A model generated the notes under the pieces. It made no database searches. It saw only the letters and a program-made list of their open reading frames with translations, and was not told the origin of the DNA. A stretch of DNA of 64,000 bases, from contig JASJZC010000005.1 of assembly GCA_037178855.1 (NCBI GenBank), positions 2,852,001 through 2,916,000 on the forward strand, written 5' to 3'. Position numbers and translations under genes: made by a program. This document shows positions 47,302 to 58,600 of the stretch, piece after piece; within the stretch, counting starts at the first letter, position 1; every line of letters starts with the position of its first letter. This DNA comes from Oscheius sp. JU75. Lineage: Eukaryota > Nematoda > Chromadorea > Rhabditida > Rhabditidae.

Positions 47302-48077
47302 TTCAGTGACCTTTCCTTTTTCTTGGTATCTCTATAGTCTCCAGAGGAAGACCGTAGGAATTCTCGTACGGCGCCTCGTTTTTTGCCAGAACATTTACTG
47401 GTTTCCCACACTAAGGAACACATTCAGCTACGACCAGTACTCTCCCTTGAATAACAGAAAAGCCTCTAGACTGTTGAAGGTCACCTCCTCTCGCTTACGA
47501 TTGTCGATTAGCTAGTCTCCCACATGTTTGTTTTCATGATTATGGCCTTCTTTTTTTGGGGAAAGGCATTAGTAGACCATTCGGCAGTTCCAAAACAAGC
47601 ACTTCGCGGCCGAAAAGGTCGAGTGAGTTTTTCCTCCTCCTAAGTGGTTCTAATTCTTGGCCATTTTGGACAGACTTCAGTCTATAATCAGCAAGAGAGT
47701 CTGTAGCCCGAAGGCGTGAAGAAGCCCCTTAGAAGGTGTCAAGTGGTTGCGCTATTTGCACCGTTACTATCGGGGCAAATATCGGGCGCACGTATCCACT
47801 TCTAGTCTCGCCCATCTCCTTCTTCTTCCTTCGGTCAAAGCTTTCTTCCTTGCCTTCCGCCAACTGACTCATTCACAACGTTCTTGTCGACACGGGGTCC
47901 TTTTTACTAAACATTTCCTCGAATATATTTTTCATCGAGTTTCCATGCAAACCATCTGTCCAGACAGAGTGTTTTGTCCAGATGTTATTATAACCTCGTC
48001 TTGATCAATGATCCCCTCTCGCAACATCCTCCTTCCGTTTCAGAGTCTCCGGACAACTGGAGGACGTCCTCTATCCA
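47302..48077. other. Intergenic, about 780 bp
   Basis: Open frames here (for instance 47747-48004) show no supported splice structure or family resemblance. Presumed promoter of the saposin gene. Confidence 0.35.
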
Positions 48078-48893
48078 ATGCTGCTCCGACTTTTAGGTAA
48101 GGAAGTGTGAAAAGACAAACACACTTGACATGGAAACAGAAGGACTTCCGCTTACTCCCCCGATTTCCAGTGTTTGGATGCTGTCTGACAGCTCTGGAAG
48201 CAGTCTACTTCAGACCACCCTTTGTTGGGGACGAGACGAAAGAATCGCAGCCTGAAGAGTCTTCCTCAAATCTCGGCTGCTTCCTCTGTACACAGTTGTT
48301 GTCTGTGACAAAACATCGAGTAGGATTGAGTCAGAATCAGCTGAGAAATGGTGAGTTCATTGACTTCCTTGAGAAAATATAGCATTCCAGCCTTCTATGA
48401 GAAATGTCGGCTGCTGCCAGTTGTCTTCAAAGAACAATGTTTCACCTTTGTCGAGTCGTCCCTTCCTGAGATCTACTTCAGTCTGAACTATGATTTCTCG
48501 ACCCAGGACATCTGTCTTCGATTGAATCTCTGCGAGGAGGGAAATCCCTTTGCTGTAACGTGCTTCCTGATTTCAATTGCAAAAAAAGTTTAGGTTGGAG
48601 GACCACCTCCCGAAGAAGAAGAGACGACCAGAACCAGAACTACGACAACTACCACAGTTCCAACAACCACAACCTCCACGACAGAATCTCCTCCGACGAC
48701 AACTGTTTCCTTGATAATTCCAAGGGTCCCAGAATCGAGAAGAAACCCAGTCGATCGAATTGGGAATCAGATTCGAGAGATTGAGGAACGACCAGCTGAC
48801 GATCGACTGACCTGTGCCTTCTGTGAGAGGATGTTGGAAAATGCCAAGACGTACGCTGTGACGTCGAAGGTGAGCAGTGACGAAGTTTATTAG
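48078..48893 (+). CDS. Secreted saposin-B domain protein with Thr-rich linker
   Basis: Four exons sum to 221 codons: 48078-48096, 48171-48350, 48391-48554 and 48594-48893. The signal peptide is MLLRLLVFGCCLTALEA. A complete saposin B domain follows: LGCFLCTQLLSVTKHRVG, FYEKCRLLPVVFKEQCFTFV, then DICLRLNLCEE, with six cysteines in family spacing. Next is a Thr/Pro-rich, mucin-like linker (TTTTTTVPTTTTSTTE). Then the first third of a second saposin domain appears (RLTCAFCERMLENAKTYAV) and ends abruptly at TAG. Saposin B domains bind or disturb lipid membranes. The last exon has a good donor (AAG/GTGAGC) just before its stop, but no continuation was found on this strand because the next gene converges. 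Confidence 0.82.
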
Positions 48894-49636
48894 TCTGTTT
48901 GGATATCTACTTGGCGACTGACCAAGGACTCTGCGGACTGCTCATTTCCATCGGGACGGATTTTCTGCCAGTCCACCAGAAACTCTTCTTGACCGGGTTT
49001 TCTTGGGTCACGCGCTCGATCACCTAAACTTTTTTGAATTGCGAAAAGAGAAGAACACACCGGAGCGTTGAGAGAAGAGTGAGAAGTGGCTCGGAGCAGA
49101 AACTTGGCCAGATCCTGGGAGCTGCGAGTGAGACGGCGACTGTCGTTGAGTGAAGGAGACGCGAGAGTGATAGTCTTGTTCGGGCTGTTGTAGATGGGAT
49201 GCTTGAAGGGAGTCGACCATTTGGGAATGGCTGTCTCCATCGGAGTACTATCGTCCAGCGTGATGACCTCGATCGACTGTTCCTTCTCTTCCACCAGTGG
49301 TGTGTCGTCTAGATTCACTACGTCGATCTTCTCCGAGTCGTCCAGAGTCACAACTTCGATCTTCTCGACCTCTTCTTCCTTCTCCGTCTGAATCTCCTTC
49401 TCCTCCACCAGTTCCTGTCCTCCGAAATGAGTGAGCAGCATCGTAATAAGTTTCTTCTTGAGATATTCCCCGTCTTCTTCGTCTAGACGTCTCTCCAGTT
49501 CCTCCACCAAGGCCTCCTTCGTCTTCGGGTCGTCCTCGTCCATGAGTATGTCGAGCTCCTTGAAGACGCCCTTCAGTCCAGCTACTGTCTTCTTGAGCTT
49601 CTTCGTCTGCTGTCTCGTCTTGACTCTTCGGAACAT
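48890..49636 (-). CDS. Acidic, coiled-coil-type protein with repeated VxLDD motif
   Basis: Single long open frame, ATG at 49636 (MFRRVKTRQQTKKLKKTVAG), about 248 codons; the frame is open a further ten codons upstream to a TTAG. Helical N-terminus (ELDILMDEDDPKTKEALVEE), then an acidic part with a repeated unit: IEVVTLDDSEKI, DVVNLDDTPLVEE and SIEVITLDDSTPM. Hydrophobic-plus-acidic repeats of this type (V/I-V/I-x-L-D-D) are reminiscent of SUMO-interacting motifs. A basic/Ser region and a charged C-terminus (VDWQKIRPDGNEQSAE) follow. A possible 37-nt intron (about 49025-49061) would give a different tail. Its stop overlaps the saposin gene stop on the other strand by a few bases. Confidence 0.6.
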   Translation of the reverse strand: MFRRVKTRQQTKKLKKTVAGLKGVFKELDILMDEDDPKTKEALVEELERRLDEEDGEYLKKKLITMLLTHFGGQELVEEKEIQTEKEEEVEKIEVVTLDDSEKIDVVNLDDTPLVEEKEQSIEVITLDDSTPMETAIPKWSTPFKHPIYNSPNKTITLASPSLNDSRRLTRSSQDLAKFLLRATSHSSLNAPVCSSLFAIQKSLGDRARDPRKPGQEEFLVDWQKIRPDGNEQSAESLVSRQVDIQTD

Positions 49637-49752
49637 CTCTTGGGCAAGTAGATGCGATACTGACAATCCTAACTGACAATAAAGAGCAATCCAGTCAATA
49701 GAGTTGTTTTCAGGCTGATATTACGCTTTTCGCCAATACAGCATGTTCACAG

Positions 49753-49910
49753 ATGGACAAGGGTTCTGCAGCAGACCAATGTTTCCAGCTCGCAGGTTTG
49801 AATTCTTCGAGGGTCCGAAACAAGATGCTCTTCAGATAAAAGAATAGCAGAGTTGGCCAAATTTGTCGACAGTCAAGTGGTCGAAGCCCTATGGTGTGCT
49901 GAGCTCAATG
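49753..49910 (+). CDS. Small gene, 5' exons only
   Basis: Exons 49753-49795 and 49836-49910 join in frame: MDKGSAADQCFQLADKRIAE then LAKFVDSQVVEALWCAELN. The ATG follows TTCACAG. The continuation is ambiguous: one joint reaches a stop near 50053 next to an AATAAA; another would include PYGSNKHFYQFTVDSLFE at 50037-50090. No family was recognised. Confidence 0.4.
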
Positions 49911-50703
49911 GTAAGAGGTCTGGGAAAGTACCAAATCGCATATGTTCAGAATGTTGAGGCCGGCGAACGAGAGAGAGAGAGTCAAAAAACAGTGCAATCA
50001 GAAGCCTCAGTTAGTGCTAACTACGGATGTCTTTCAGCCCTACGGATCTAATAAACACTTTTACCAATTCACTGTTGATAGTCTTTTTGAGTACGCGCAT
50101 TTTCTTATTAGAATCTACGACCTTCCGGACCAATTTGCTTCCAAAAATCTCAAAATCTGTTGTGTCTTTATTTTTATTTCATTCGGTCAATTTGTTTTCC
50201 TCCCCCCTCTTCATTACTTTTGTAGCAAGCAAAGAAGAACATGTAGCTTGAACTTCTAGCAGAAAAATTGAACAGTCAATAAATATTTATAATGTTTCAA
50301 GGTTTTTTGTACATGTTAAACCAAATATTCAGGCTGCACCGAAGTTTCGTTTTGCCGCCTGGCGCATTATAAAGCATGTACAGATTGACATTGTGTGCTG
50401 TCTTTTATAAGATTTCCAAGTACAGATCCCTTGTATTGCTACGGAGAAGGCCCTCGCCTTTTACTCATTGTTTGTCTTTGTTCTACAGCTGCTGTGACTG
50501 TTCGTTGGCACTGGTCCTCAATTACCGCACCTTGCAACCACGCCCACATATCAAACGCGCGGGAAAACAGTTCTTCATCTAATTTTTCATATGCTTCCTG
50601 TATTGTAGCGTCACGGAATATTTGTAGGTCTATTTTCTTTGCTGGTCTCGAAAACTAGATTTTTTCCTTGAATTTTTTTCTCACATGCGTATTTCAGTGT
50701 GTG
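49911..50703. other. Intergenic/3' region upstream of the EZH2 gene
   Basis: Contains the uncertain 3' part of the small gene, AATAAA-type signals near 50050 and 50279, and no other credible exon. ATG 50704 follows an acceptor-like TTTCAG ending at 50697. Confidence 0.35.
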
Positions 50704-53610
50704 ATGCCTCCTGAATCTCCGCGAGGAGCATCGAGTCAGGACTGTAAAGCGTAATGTCGTTGGTTTATCTGCTTACTCCGAACTTACAGTGCGACGCCGT
50801 TGACGCCGCTACAGAATTCTCTTCTGAAGAAGAAGAACAAGAGAACCAGACGGCATATTATACCAGCGTCTCCGAAGGAAAATGCCGATCCGCGATACAA
50901 TAAGTAAGTTACTAGTTTCTTCCCAACAAAATCTTCTTGAAGCCACGGGCGTCCTCGTCCCTCGTATATAGCCCAATACTCTTCTTCTCAGCACGACAGC
51001 AACAGAACTTCTTCTCCGGTCACGAAGAAAAAGCGTACGAACCAGTAATATCCCTGATTGGTTTTGCAAGCACGCTACTTTCAGAGATAACCTTTCCGAT
51101 CTGAATATCAGCACGTCTTCCGATGATTCATGGCCAAGTAGTCATAAGTTTGTAAGAAGCTACTGGTTTTCGAGTTAAAATCCCAAATTTAGATGGGTCT
51201 GATGGAGGAGGAGTTGCCGGGGATCACAATGAATGAGCTTGCCTCGGCTAGGGAACTCATCCTTAAGTGCTTCAAAGAAGTTCACGAGGATTATGTGAAG
51301 ACGGTCATCGATCAGGAACAGGTGCGAACAGTTTTCTTCTTTTCATTAAAATTTGTTTCAGGAAACGTTCAAGGTATTTTTGAGCAGCATACCGAAACCC
51401 AAGATGTTGCCTCGTTCCAATCGAATTTCAAGTTTCCCTGAAGTACGTTTTCTCCCCTCCACTTTTTCAGCATCTTTTCAGAACTCCAAGAATCTGATCA
51501 AAAAGATAGAGTCTTCTCAAAAACGTCCTAAAGCAAAGACCTGGATTCATACGGAAAAAAACTTCGTGGTAAGCTTTCTATTTTTCTATTCCTAACAATT
51601 GTTTAGGCTCCCGACAATCTCCGTCTGTCGCACTTTCCCTACGTCGAAAAGTACAGCATCTCGGAGAAAGTGTTTATCGAGAATATCTGGGATACTTTCA
51701 CCGAGGTACTATCTTCTTCAGTCTTATTTACATTCATTTCAGGGTGTTCATGGTGGTGATCGAGGCTGTGGACGTCACATTTCCGACTTCGAAATGCTCC
51801 GGCTGCTGCAGAAAATTGGCGAATTCAAAGAAAGCGACTTGATGGGTCCATTGACAAACAAACTGCTTGACTTTGCCGTCTTCACCCTCTTTCCGAACAA
51901 GCTCACCTACAAAGAAATCCAAAATGAGTATACGTGAATATTTTTGCCTTATTTGCATGCAAATAACAAATTTAGGATGGGACTGATGCTGAAGCGATTT
52001 GACGGTATTGACATCAATACTAACAATAAGCCCTCGTTCGACGATCGCGTCTCCTTGCTTGCTGAATTCTGCCCGAGATGCGGAACTTACAACTGCTCCA
52101 ATCACAAAACTAACACGAAAAGTATGTTGTCGTTTGCCTTGATACAATCCTGTGTTTAGCTATCCCGAAACAGGTGTACGGAACCCCGTGGGGAATCAAG
52201 TTCAACGACCATGCCTGCTCCGAAAAATGTGGCCGAGAACTAACCATCGATGTATACTGATCTATTCATTCAGTTTAATGTCATATTCCAGAGCCCGGAC
52301 TTGAGAAAAAATCTGCGCAAATTCCGAAGTGTCGCCATGGAGAACATCTTCAAACAATGCCTCCTTCGCGAGCCGAATATGTGTAAACTGCGAAATGAGA
52401 TGAAAGCCTGCTGCCGCGAAGTCAAGCATAGGAGATTTTCGTGCTACGAGGTCCGTATTTTTATACGTCATACAAAGTCTTCTTACAGTACACCCAATTG
52501 GCTCTGATCGAATCCTTGGTTGAAGTTCCTCCATCGAAAAAGCTCAAGTAAGTTCAATAGATATGGGGGTCAGTGCCGTTAACTATATCTATTAGTCTGT
52601 ATTATTTCAATTATCCATTACCTCTTTATTTTAAAAATCCATTCCAAAGCTAAAAATAACTTCTAGCAACGACCGCCACCGAGTCTTCAGAAGTACTCTG
52701 AGATACAAAATGGATAACGGTGCTGTTGCTGAGCCCTGTGACCACGAGGGTCCCTGCGGAAAGAATTGTCTTTGCGTTACAAACAGTACAGCCTGTACTC
52801 TCAGTTGCAAGTAAGTTGAAGCTGTTTATTCTCTTCTAATTGCCCATTTCCAGATGCGGTCCCGGATGTCCCGCCCTGTTCCCTGGCTGCCGCTGTGCTC
52901 CTGGCGCCTGTCGTTCCAAAAGCTGCCCTTGTTACTTAGCCAACTGGGAGTGCAATCCGATAACTTGTGGTGCTTGTCACTCGGACGTGCACAATCTCCC
53001 GGAGCCCCAGAACGACTATGTTCTCTGCAGCAACATTGCTCTTCAAAACGGCTGGAAAAAGAGACTGCGTGTCGGCGTCTCAACCGTGCCGAATGCCGGC
53101 TACGGACTCTTCCTTGAGCAGGATGTTGAAATCAACGAGCTCATTTCGGAGTACACAGGCGAGATCATTTCGGATGCCGAATGCGAACGACGTGGTCTCA
53201 TCTACGACGAACTCTTCCTCAGCTACACTTTCAGTAGGAGCGATTGGCGTCTTTGAAAAATATCTATGTTCAGCTTTGGTCAAGGATCACTCTACTGTAG
53301 ATGCTTTCAAACTCGGCAATGTCATACGCTTTGCCAATCACAAGAAGGCCGGAAAGGGAACAAACTGTCGTGGACAGGTAAAACATCATTAGAACCCTCT
53401 TGACTCCCGAATCTACAGATAATGAGGGTCAACGGAGAGCAGCGAATTGGTGTCTACGCGTCCAGAGCCATCCAGGCTGGCGAGGAGCTCTTTTTCGATT
53501 ACGGGTACTCGGACAATCATCTGGAACGCTTCAAACAGGCTCAAAAGTAGTTTTTTCCCTTTTTGAATAATCCACATGATTTCAGGAACTGGTCCAAGAA
53601 CAGACGGTGA
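50704..53610 (+). CDS. mes-2: EZH2/E(z)/MES-2-type histone H3K27 methyltransferase
   Basis: Eighteen exons sum to 716 codons: 50704-50750, 50790-50903, 50943-51044, 51085-51151, 51193-51321, 51362-51442, 51482-51568, 51607-51705, 51743-51927, 51976-52121, 52160-52251, 52292-52450, 52489-52547, 52667-52810, 52854-53233, 53274-53377, 53419-53546 and 53586-53610. N-terminal Ser/basic part, then regulatory helices ([40 protein letters not shown]). A Cys-rich CXC region ([33 protein letters not shown]) is followed by SET ([58 protein letters not shown]). It is the catalytic subunit of PRC2, which silences chromatin in the nucleus using S-adenosylmethionine. In the invariant-looking NHS motif the Ser is Lys here. 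Confidence 0.95.
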
Positions 53611-55690
53611 ACGCATTTCTTAAATAACTTTACTGGTACAACCATTTCATACTTTTCAATTTGCCTACACCAATAAACTGGCGATTCAAACGATTGTTTT
53701 TGGTCCCTATGCCCATTAGAGGAAGAGAGAGCGACTGGCTACTTCCGCGCTCCTCTCGAGCACACAGACTCTCTCTCAGATTGGAATTGTTTGCTAATCA
53801 ATGGCCGTCTCGCTCGATCACCTCTGTGAGGGATCTGAGAGTTTTACTGGTAGGTAGGAGTTATTTCTGAGAGGACTGCTAGTTAGAACACCTTGTGAGA
53901 GGCAGTCCTTTATTGTTTCGAAGAAAAAAGCTCTAGCATTACTTCTGTATGAGTTGAACCGAGGAGAATTCATCTGAATCCAATCAGAAAGAAAAGGAGT
54001 GATAAGACGAAGGGGCTAGTAGCAGTATCCCTTTAGAGAGAGTCGGTGTTGTAATCCTTCGCCTAATTCGCGGGCGCTCTAAGCTGTCAGAGGTCCAAAC
54101 ACGGCGGGACTGTTTGCACCGAACCCTCATCTACCTCCGCGCTGACCGCCGTTACCTCCATTGATTCCGACTTCACTAAATACTCTTTTACCCAAACTTA
54201 GTCATGCTCTCCAGTCTCATACTGTACTTGGCCTTTTGCTTCTTTCCATCATTCTTTTCCTCTCTTACTTTTTGCAATTCGATTCCTAGAAGTACTGATA
54301 TCCGAGTGCCAGTCACTCCCATGTCCTTTCGTCACTCAATTGCTCCTGAATCAGCTGCGTACAAGTGGTATTTTGAGCACTTTTGTGTTGGCCGAGTGAC
54401 CGCCTCTCACGCGTCCCATGACGCGTCTCTCCGAGTACCCGAGACTCTTCACCCATCCCCTTTCTTGTTTCTCCAACTCTCCAAATTCCGAGCAACTTTT
54501 GGTCGAACCCAACTTCTGAAGCCAAGAGACTTTTGCACTTTCCCGCAGTCTTGCTTATCTGGGAAGACCAAGTCTAGGCAGGGCTTACATACATACTCAC
54601 TCGGCAAGACTAGGCACTCTAAATATGTTTCATTTCTAAAACTCCATCTTTTATTACACTACAACCATGGGATTTTATTAGTTTTCAGTAGCCGAGAGAC
54701 AATCCTAAGATACACAGAATCTTCCAGAAGGAAAAAAAGGACTATCTTCCAAGCTCAAAAAGACATCGTTTAGATCAGATGGCACGAGAAAGAATGTCCA
54801 GCTACGACTGTCGCGTGCACCGGCCGTATTGGCGCAAATTAGTCTTCTTAATCGGGGGCCGCTTTGCTAATCTTGTAAGCTTCTGTCACGAAGTGCGCAT
54901 GTTGCAGGTGGAGCACCGGGCAGTCGGCGAGCCTGTAAGCTCCTTGTTCTTCGTCTTCGTCTATTCCTGGTCCTTTCGCTCACACTTTATCTTATTGTTA
55001 GCATTTTGTTGTGTCTTTGGGAGATGGAGTCTTGTCTGATTCTGTCCCTCATTCTTGTTTGAAGTCAGTCCTTAAAACATGCTAATAGTGCATCTGGAAC
55101 ATGTGTAATCACCACCAAGAAACATAAAGTCACTTCCAGACAAGGAGGAGCGGTCACTCCGCCAAAATCTGTTTGTCCTGCTTTGTCGGCGCCACTTTGA
55201 GCAGAAGGAAGGCCAACGGTTCCAGACCAAAATTTCTCTCCCTTTTTAGTCAAACAAGTGGTCATCTCTCAATGTCACACCCGTATCAACTTACAACTCG
55301 CATTTTGAACGAGTCTCTCTTGACCATTATACTCTCCGGACTCCCTATTACTCTTTCTCTCCGGACTCTCTATTACTCTTTCAAATTTCCATATTTTTGT
55401 TGCACATACAAAGAAACAGTCGGATTATCCCGGTCACTTGACTCCATACATGTGTCAACGATCCAAGTGGCCACGGGTCAGCCGACTCTTGACCTCTAAT
55501 CTGTTTGTCTCTCTCCCTCATTCTCTCCGATTACAATCTCAATGTAATTTTCAGACTTTTCCCCGTGTTGAGCATCTTTGAGGGAGTCGCGTGCGCGTTC
55601 GCACTTTTTCCACCCGAAAAGCACACAAATCGTCTTGCTCATTAGCACTCGTTACCTCTGTCGACAACTTCCTCCAATGTGCCACGCGAG
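53611..55690. other. Intergenic, about 2.1 kb; one ORF with signal-like start
   Basis: No family-matching gene. A 189-codon open frame on the plus strand (54204-54773) begins with a signal-peptide-like stretch (MLSSLILYLAFCFFPSFFSS) but continues in unremarkable sequence without introns or family features. It could be a chance ORF or a species-specific secreted protein. Two tandem CTCTCCGGACTC units occur at 55331 and 55359. Confidence 0.35.
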
Positions 55691-58600
55691 ATGAGAAGTC
55701 TCTCCTTGTTGTTGTTTCTTCTGCCCTTGGTCAGGTCACAGACACTCTCCGAACATCCTCCCGTCCTTCAGGTCTGTTTGTCGTTTTGATCAGGGTCAAA
55801 ACAAACACTAAGTTTAGGTGACAGCAACAGAAGGCTATCTCGCAGAGACTGCCGATATCGGTACCACAGTTCGGATAAGTCCCGATGCCAAGGCAGAGTC
55901 CCTACAAATTCTCGTCAATGACGAAGATCTCGTTGGTTTTTTTGAGAGAAGAGATGACAAAAGTCCCTTCAGAAGCCAGGAATGGCTCCTGCCACCTACC
56001 AATACATTTTGACCGGACTTGGGGCCACAATCTTCGCTGTTGATCAGCGTGGTTTCGTCTATCTCAACGTGCCGAACATCGACGCCGATCCTCCGAATCC
56101 CTCGACTTATCAGTTGAATGTAAGAGACTAACTTTGAAGATATAATGATAGAGTTTAGGTTCAAGCAAGAGAGGTCGACACGGTTCCGATTCGAAGCAGT
56201 GAGCCGGTCACCATCACAATCCAGTAGGTTTCCTCTTTTATTCCGTACTCTTTACCCAGAGCCCATAAGAGTTTTGTCAAATTGTCCCGTCAGACTTGTA
56301 ACGTACCCTATAGCAAACTGGGTAGATTTTCTGCTGATAAACGACAGTTTCAGCATAATGGACGCGAACGATAATGTTCCCCAGTTCGAGCACTCCATCT
56401 ACACCGTCAATACGACGGCGAGCGGTGGCGAACGTCCTATTGTCATGGTAAGAGAGAAACAGAGTATTGCCTTACCTCCGTGATCATTAGGTGGTTGCCT
56501 CGGATGCGGACAGCGGCGACTACGGTAACATCAAGTACCGAATCACCCAAGTGACCAACGATGCCAATGACGCCTTCTATTACGACGAGGCGACCAACAT
56601 GCTCTTCGCGACGAAGGAACTCCTACCCGGACAAAGATATCAGGTTTGAATAGAGTCTTTTTATTGGATAGGACATGCATTTAGGTGGTGATCGAGGCCA
56701 CTGATGGAGGTGGACTGTCGTCCCGGGCAATCGTCATTGTCCTGGCTACGGGAGACAGTACAGTCGCCTCGGTAGCTCCAGAGTTGCCAGGAATGGAAAC
56801 CTTTGTCCCTCATCCAAGTTGGGCCACGACTACCTCAGTACCCTTGATGCCTCGGGTCACTCTTGGCAGTGCAGAAGAGGAGGAAACTATTCAGACTTTT
56901 GTGACTGAGGTGGCTGAGAACACTCCGGCAAACACGGTTGTGGTCACTCTTGGGGTACCTTTGCATCAATATCAGAATAAATTGGTTTTAGGGAGAAGAG
57001 GTCAATCATCAAGTGTACTACAATCTGGTAGGAGGCAATGAGGAGGGCAAGTTCAACATCAACTCAGAGACAGGAGCTGTGACGACGACGGAAGAATTCG
57101 ATCGAGAGAGAACAGCCATGTACTCTCTGCAGATCGAGACCAGAAGTCGAGCTCCTGACCAGCATCTCTACTGGACTCTTATCCAAGTCTCTGTTCTGGT
57201 TTGTCCTCGTTATGTAGTCAGTATACCCTTCTTTAGGATCTGAACGACAACTCGCCTCATTTCGTGGGAACACAGCCTATCATACTCTTAAAGGACATCG
57301 ACGAGTTGTCCGAGCTGACTCCAAATATGGTCATTGGCCGAGTCGAGGTCGAGGATCCGGATGATGGTGACAATGGTCGTCTCGAATTGAGGGTGGCACC
57401 TCCGATGAACAGACTCTTTAGTGTCTCTTCCGACGGAATCATCTCTGTCCATGGGGATTTTACATCGAAGTAGTTTCATCTTCAGAATCCAATTAATTAG
57501 ACTGCTTCAGTCACTTCGGAGATCATCGAGTCTTCATTGTGGCGAGGGATCACGGGGATCCGCCTCGAGAGACCAGAGGCGAAGTCATCATCAAGGTCTT
57601 CGGAACCCTGGTCACCGGGCCCACAGCCTCGCCGACCAACGAGGTCTACGAGTACACGTCATCCATCGAGGAAGAACCCGCCACACAGCCAGATACTTCC
57701 CTGTACTCGATTACCACAGCTCCGAGCAATCAAAGTATCATTTCCAATTATTGCCCAGTTTAAAGTTTCAGTCTATTCCTCATTCCCATCTCCGAAACCG
57801 CTGGAGCGGACGCCGACAGACGGAGGCAACGATCTGGGACAGACAACGGTAAGTGTGGAAAAACACGAGGAACACGTGATACAGGAAGGCGATTATTCTT
57901 CGCCTGAGGCCTCGGAGGAGGTCACAGACAGAATGACCGCGACCGCGACTGTTCCCACCACGACGACCACTACTACGACCACGAGTTCGCCTTCCACGCA
58001 GGTCACTGCATGGCTTTTTATCTGTTTCCCTATGCATGCTCCCTCTTTTTCCTTCTTCTTCGTTTTGGAACAAACATTTTCAGGCAGCTCCTCGAATTGC
58101 ACCCGTTTTCACTCCGCCAGTTATGGCAGTACATGTGGAGGAGAACCGTGCAGAAATCGAGATTGCCAGAGTTCTTGCTGTCTATCCCGATGGACAGCCT
58201 GGACCTGTCTCTTATGTTTTGTCAGAAGGAGATGCTTCTCTATTCTCGTAAGTTGAAACTTTGAACTAGTAGAATCCAAGCTCAGTGTGTCCTCCTTCTC
58301 CGGCACCGTTACTCTTCTTCGTCCTATTGATGCGGAAACGGATCGGGCCTTCCACTTGATCATCACCACCGCTCAATCAGCTCTGCTGTCAAATCAGGAA
58401 GGAGCAGCTCATTCTGTTCAGATCACGGTCCATGTGGACGATGTCAATGACTGGATTCCAGCCTTTGAGACTGCTCAAGAACTGCTTTCCGTTCCCGAGG
58501 ACACCACTCCGGGAACCATTGTCGGCCAAGTCCATGCCTTCGACCAGGACAGAGATGTAACCTTTTTTGCGGTCGTGACTGATACACTGTTTAGGAGCCA

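Noticed and set aside
48870-48893. 24-nt intron at the end of the saposin gene
   Set aside because: The sequence after it does not continue a saposin domain and runs antisense to the coding exon of the next gene.
54204-54773. Plus-strand 189-codon ORF as a firm gene
   Set aside because: Signal-like start but no introns, family features or supported flanking signals; kept only as a note in the intergenic entry.
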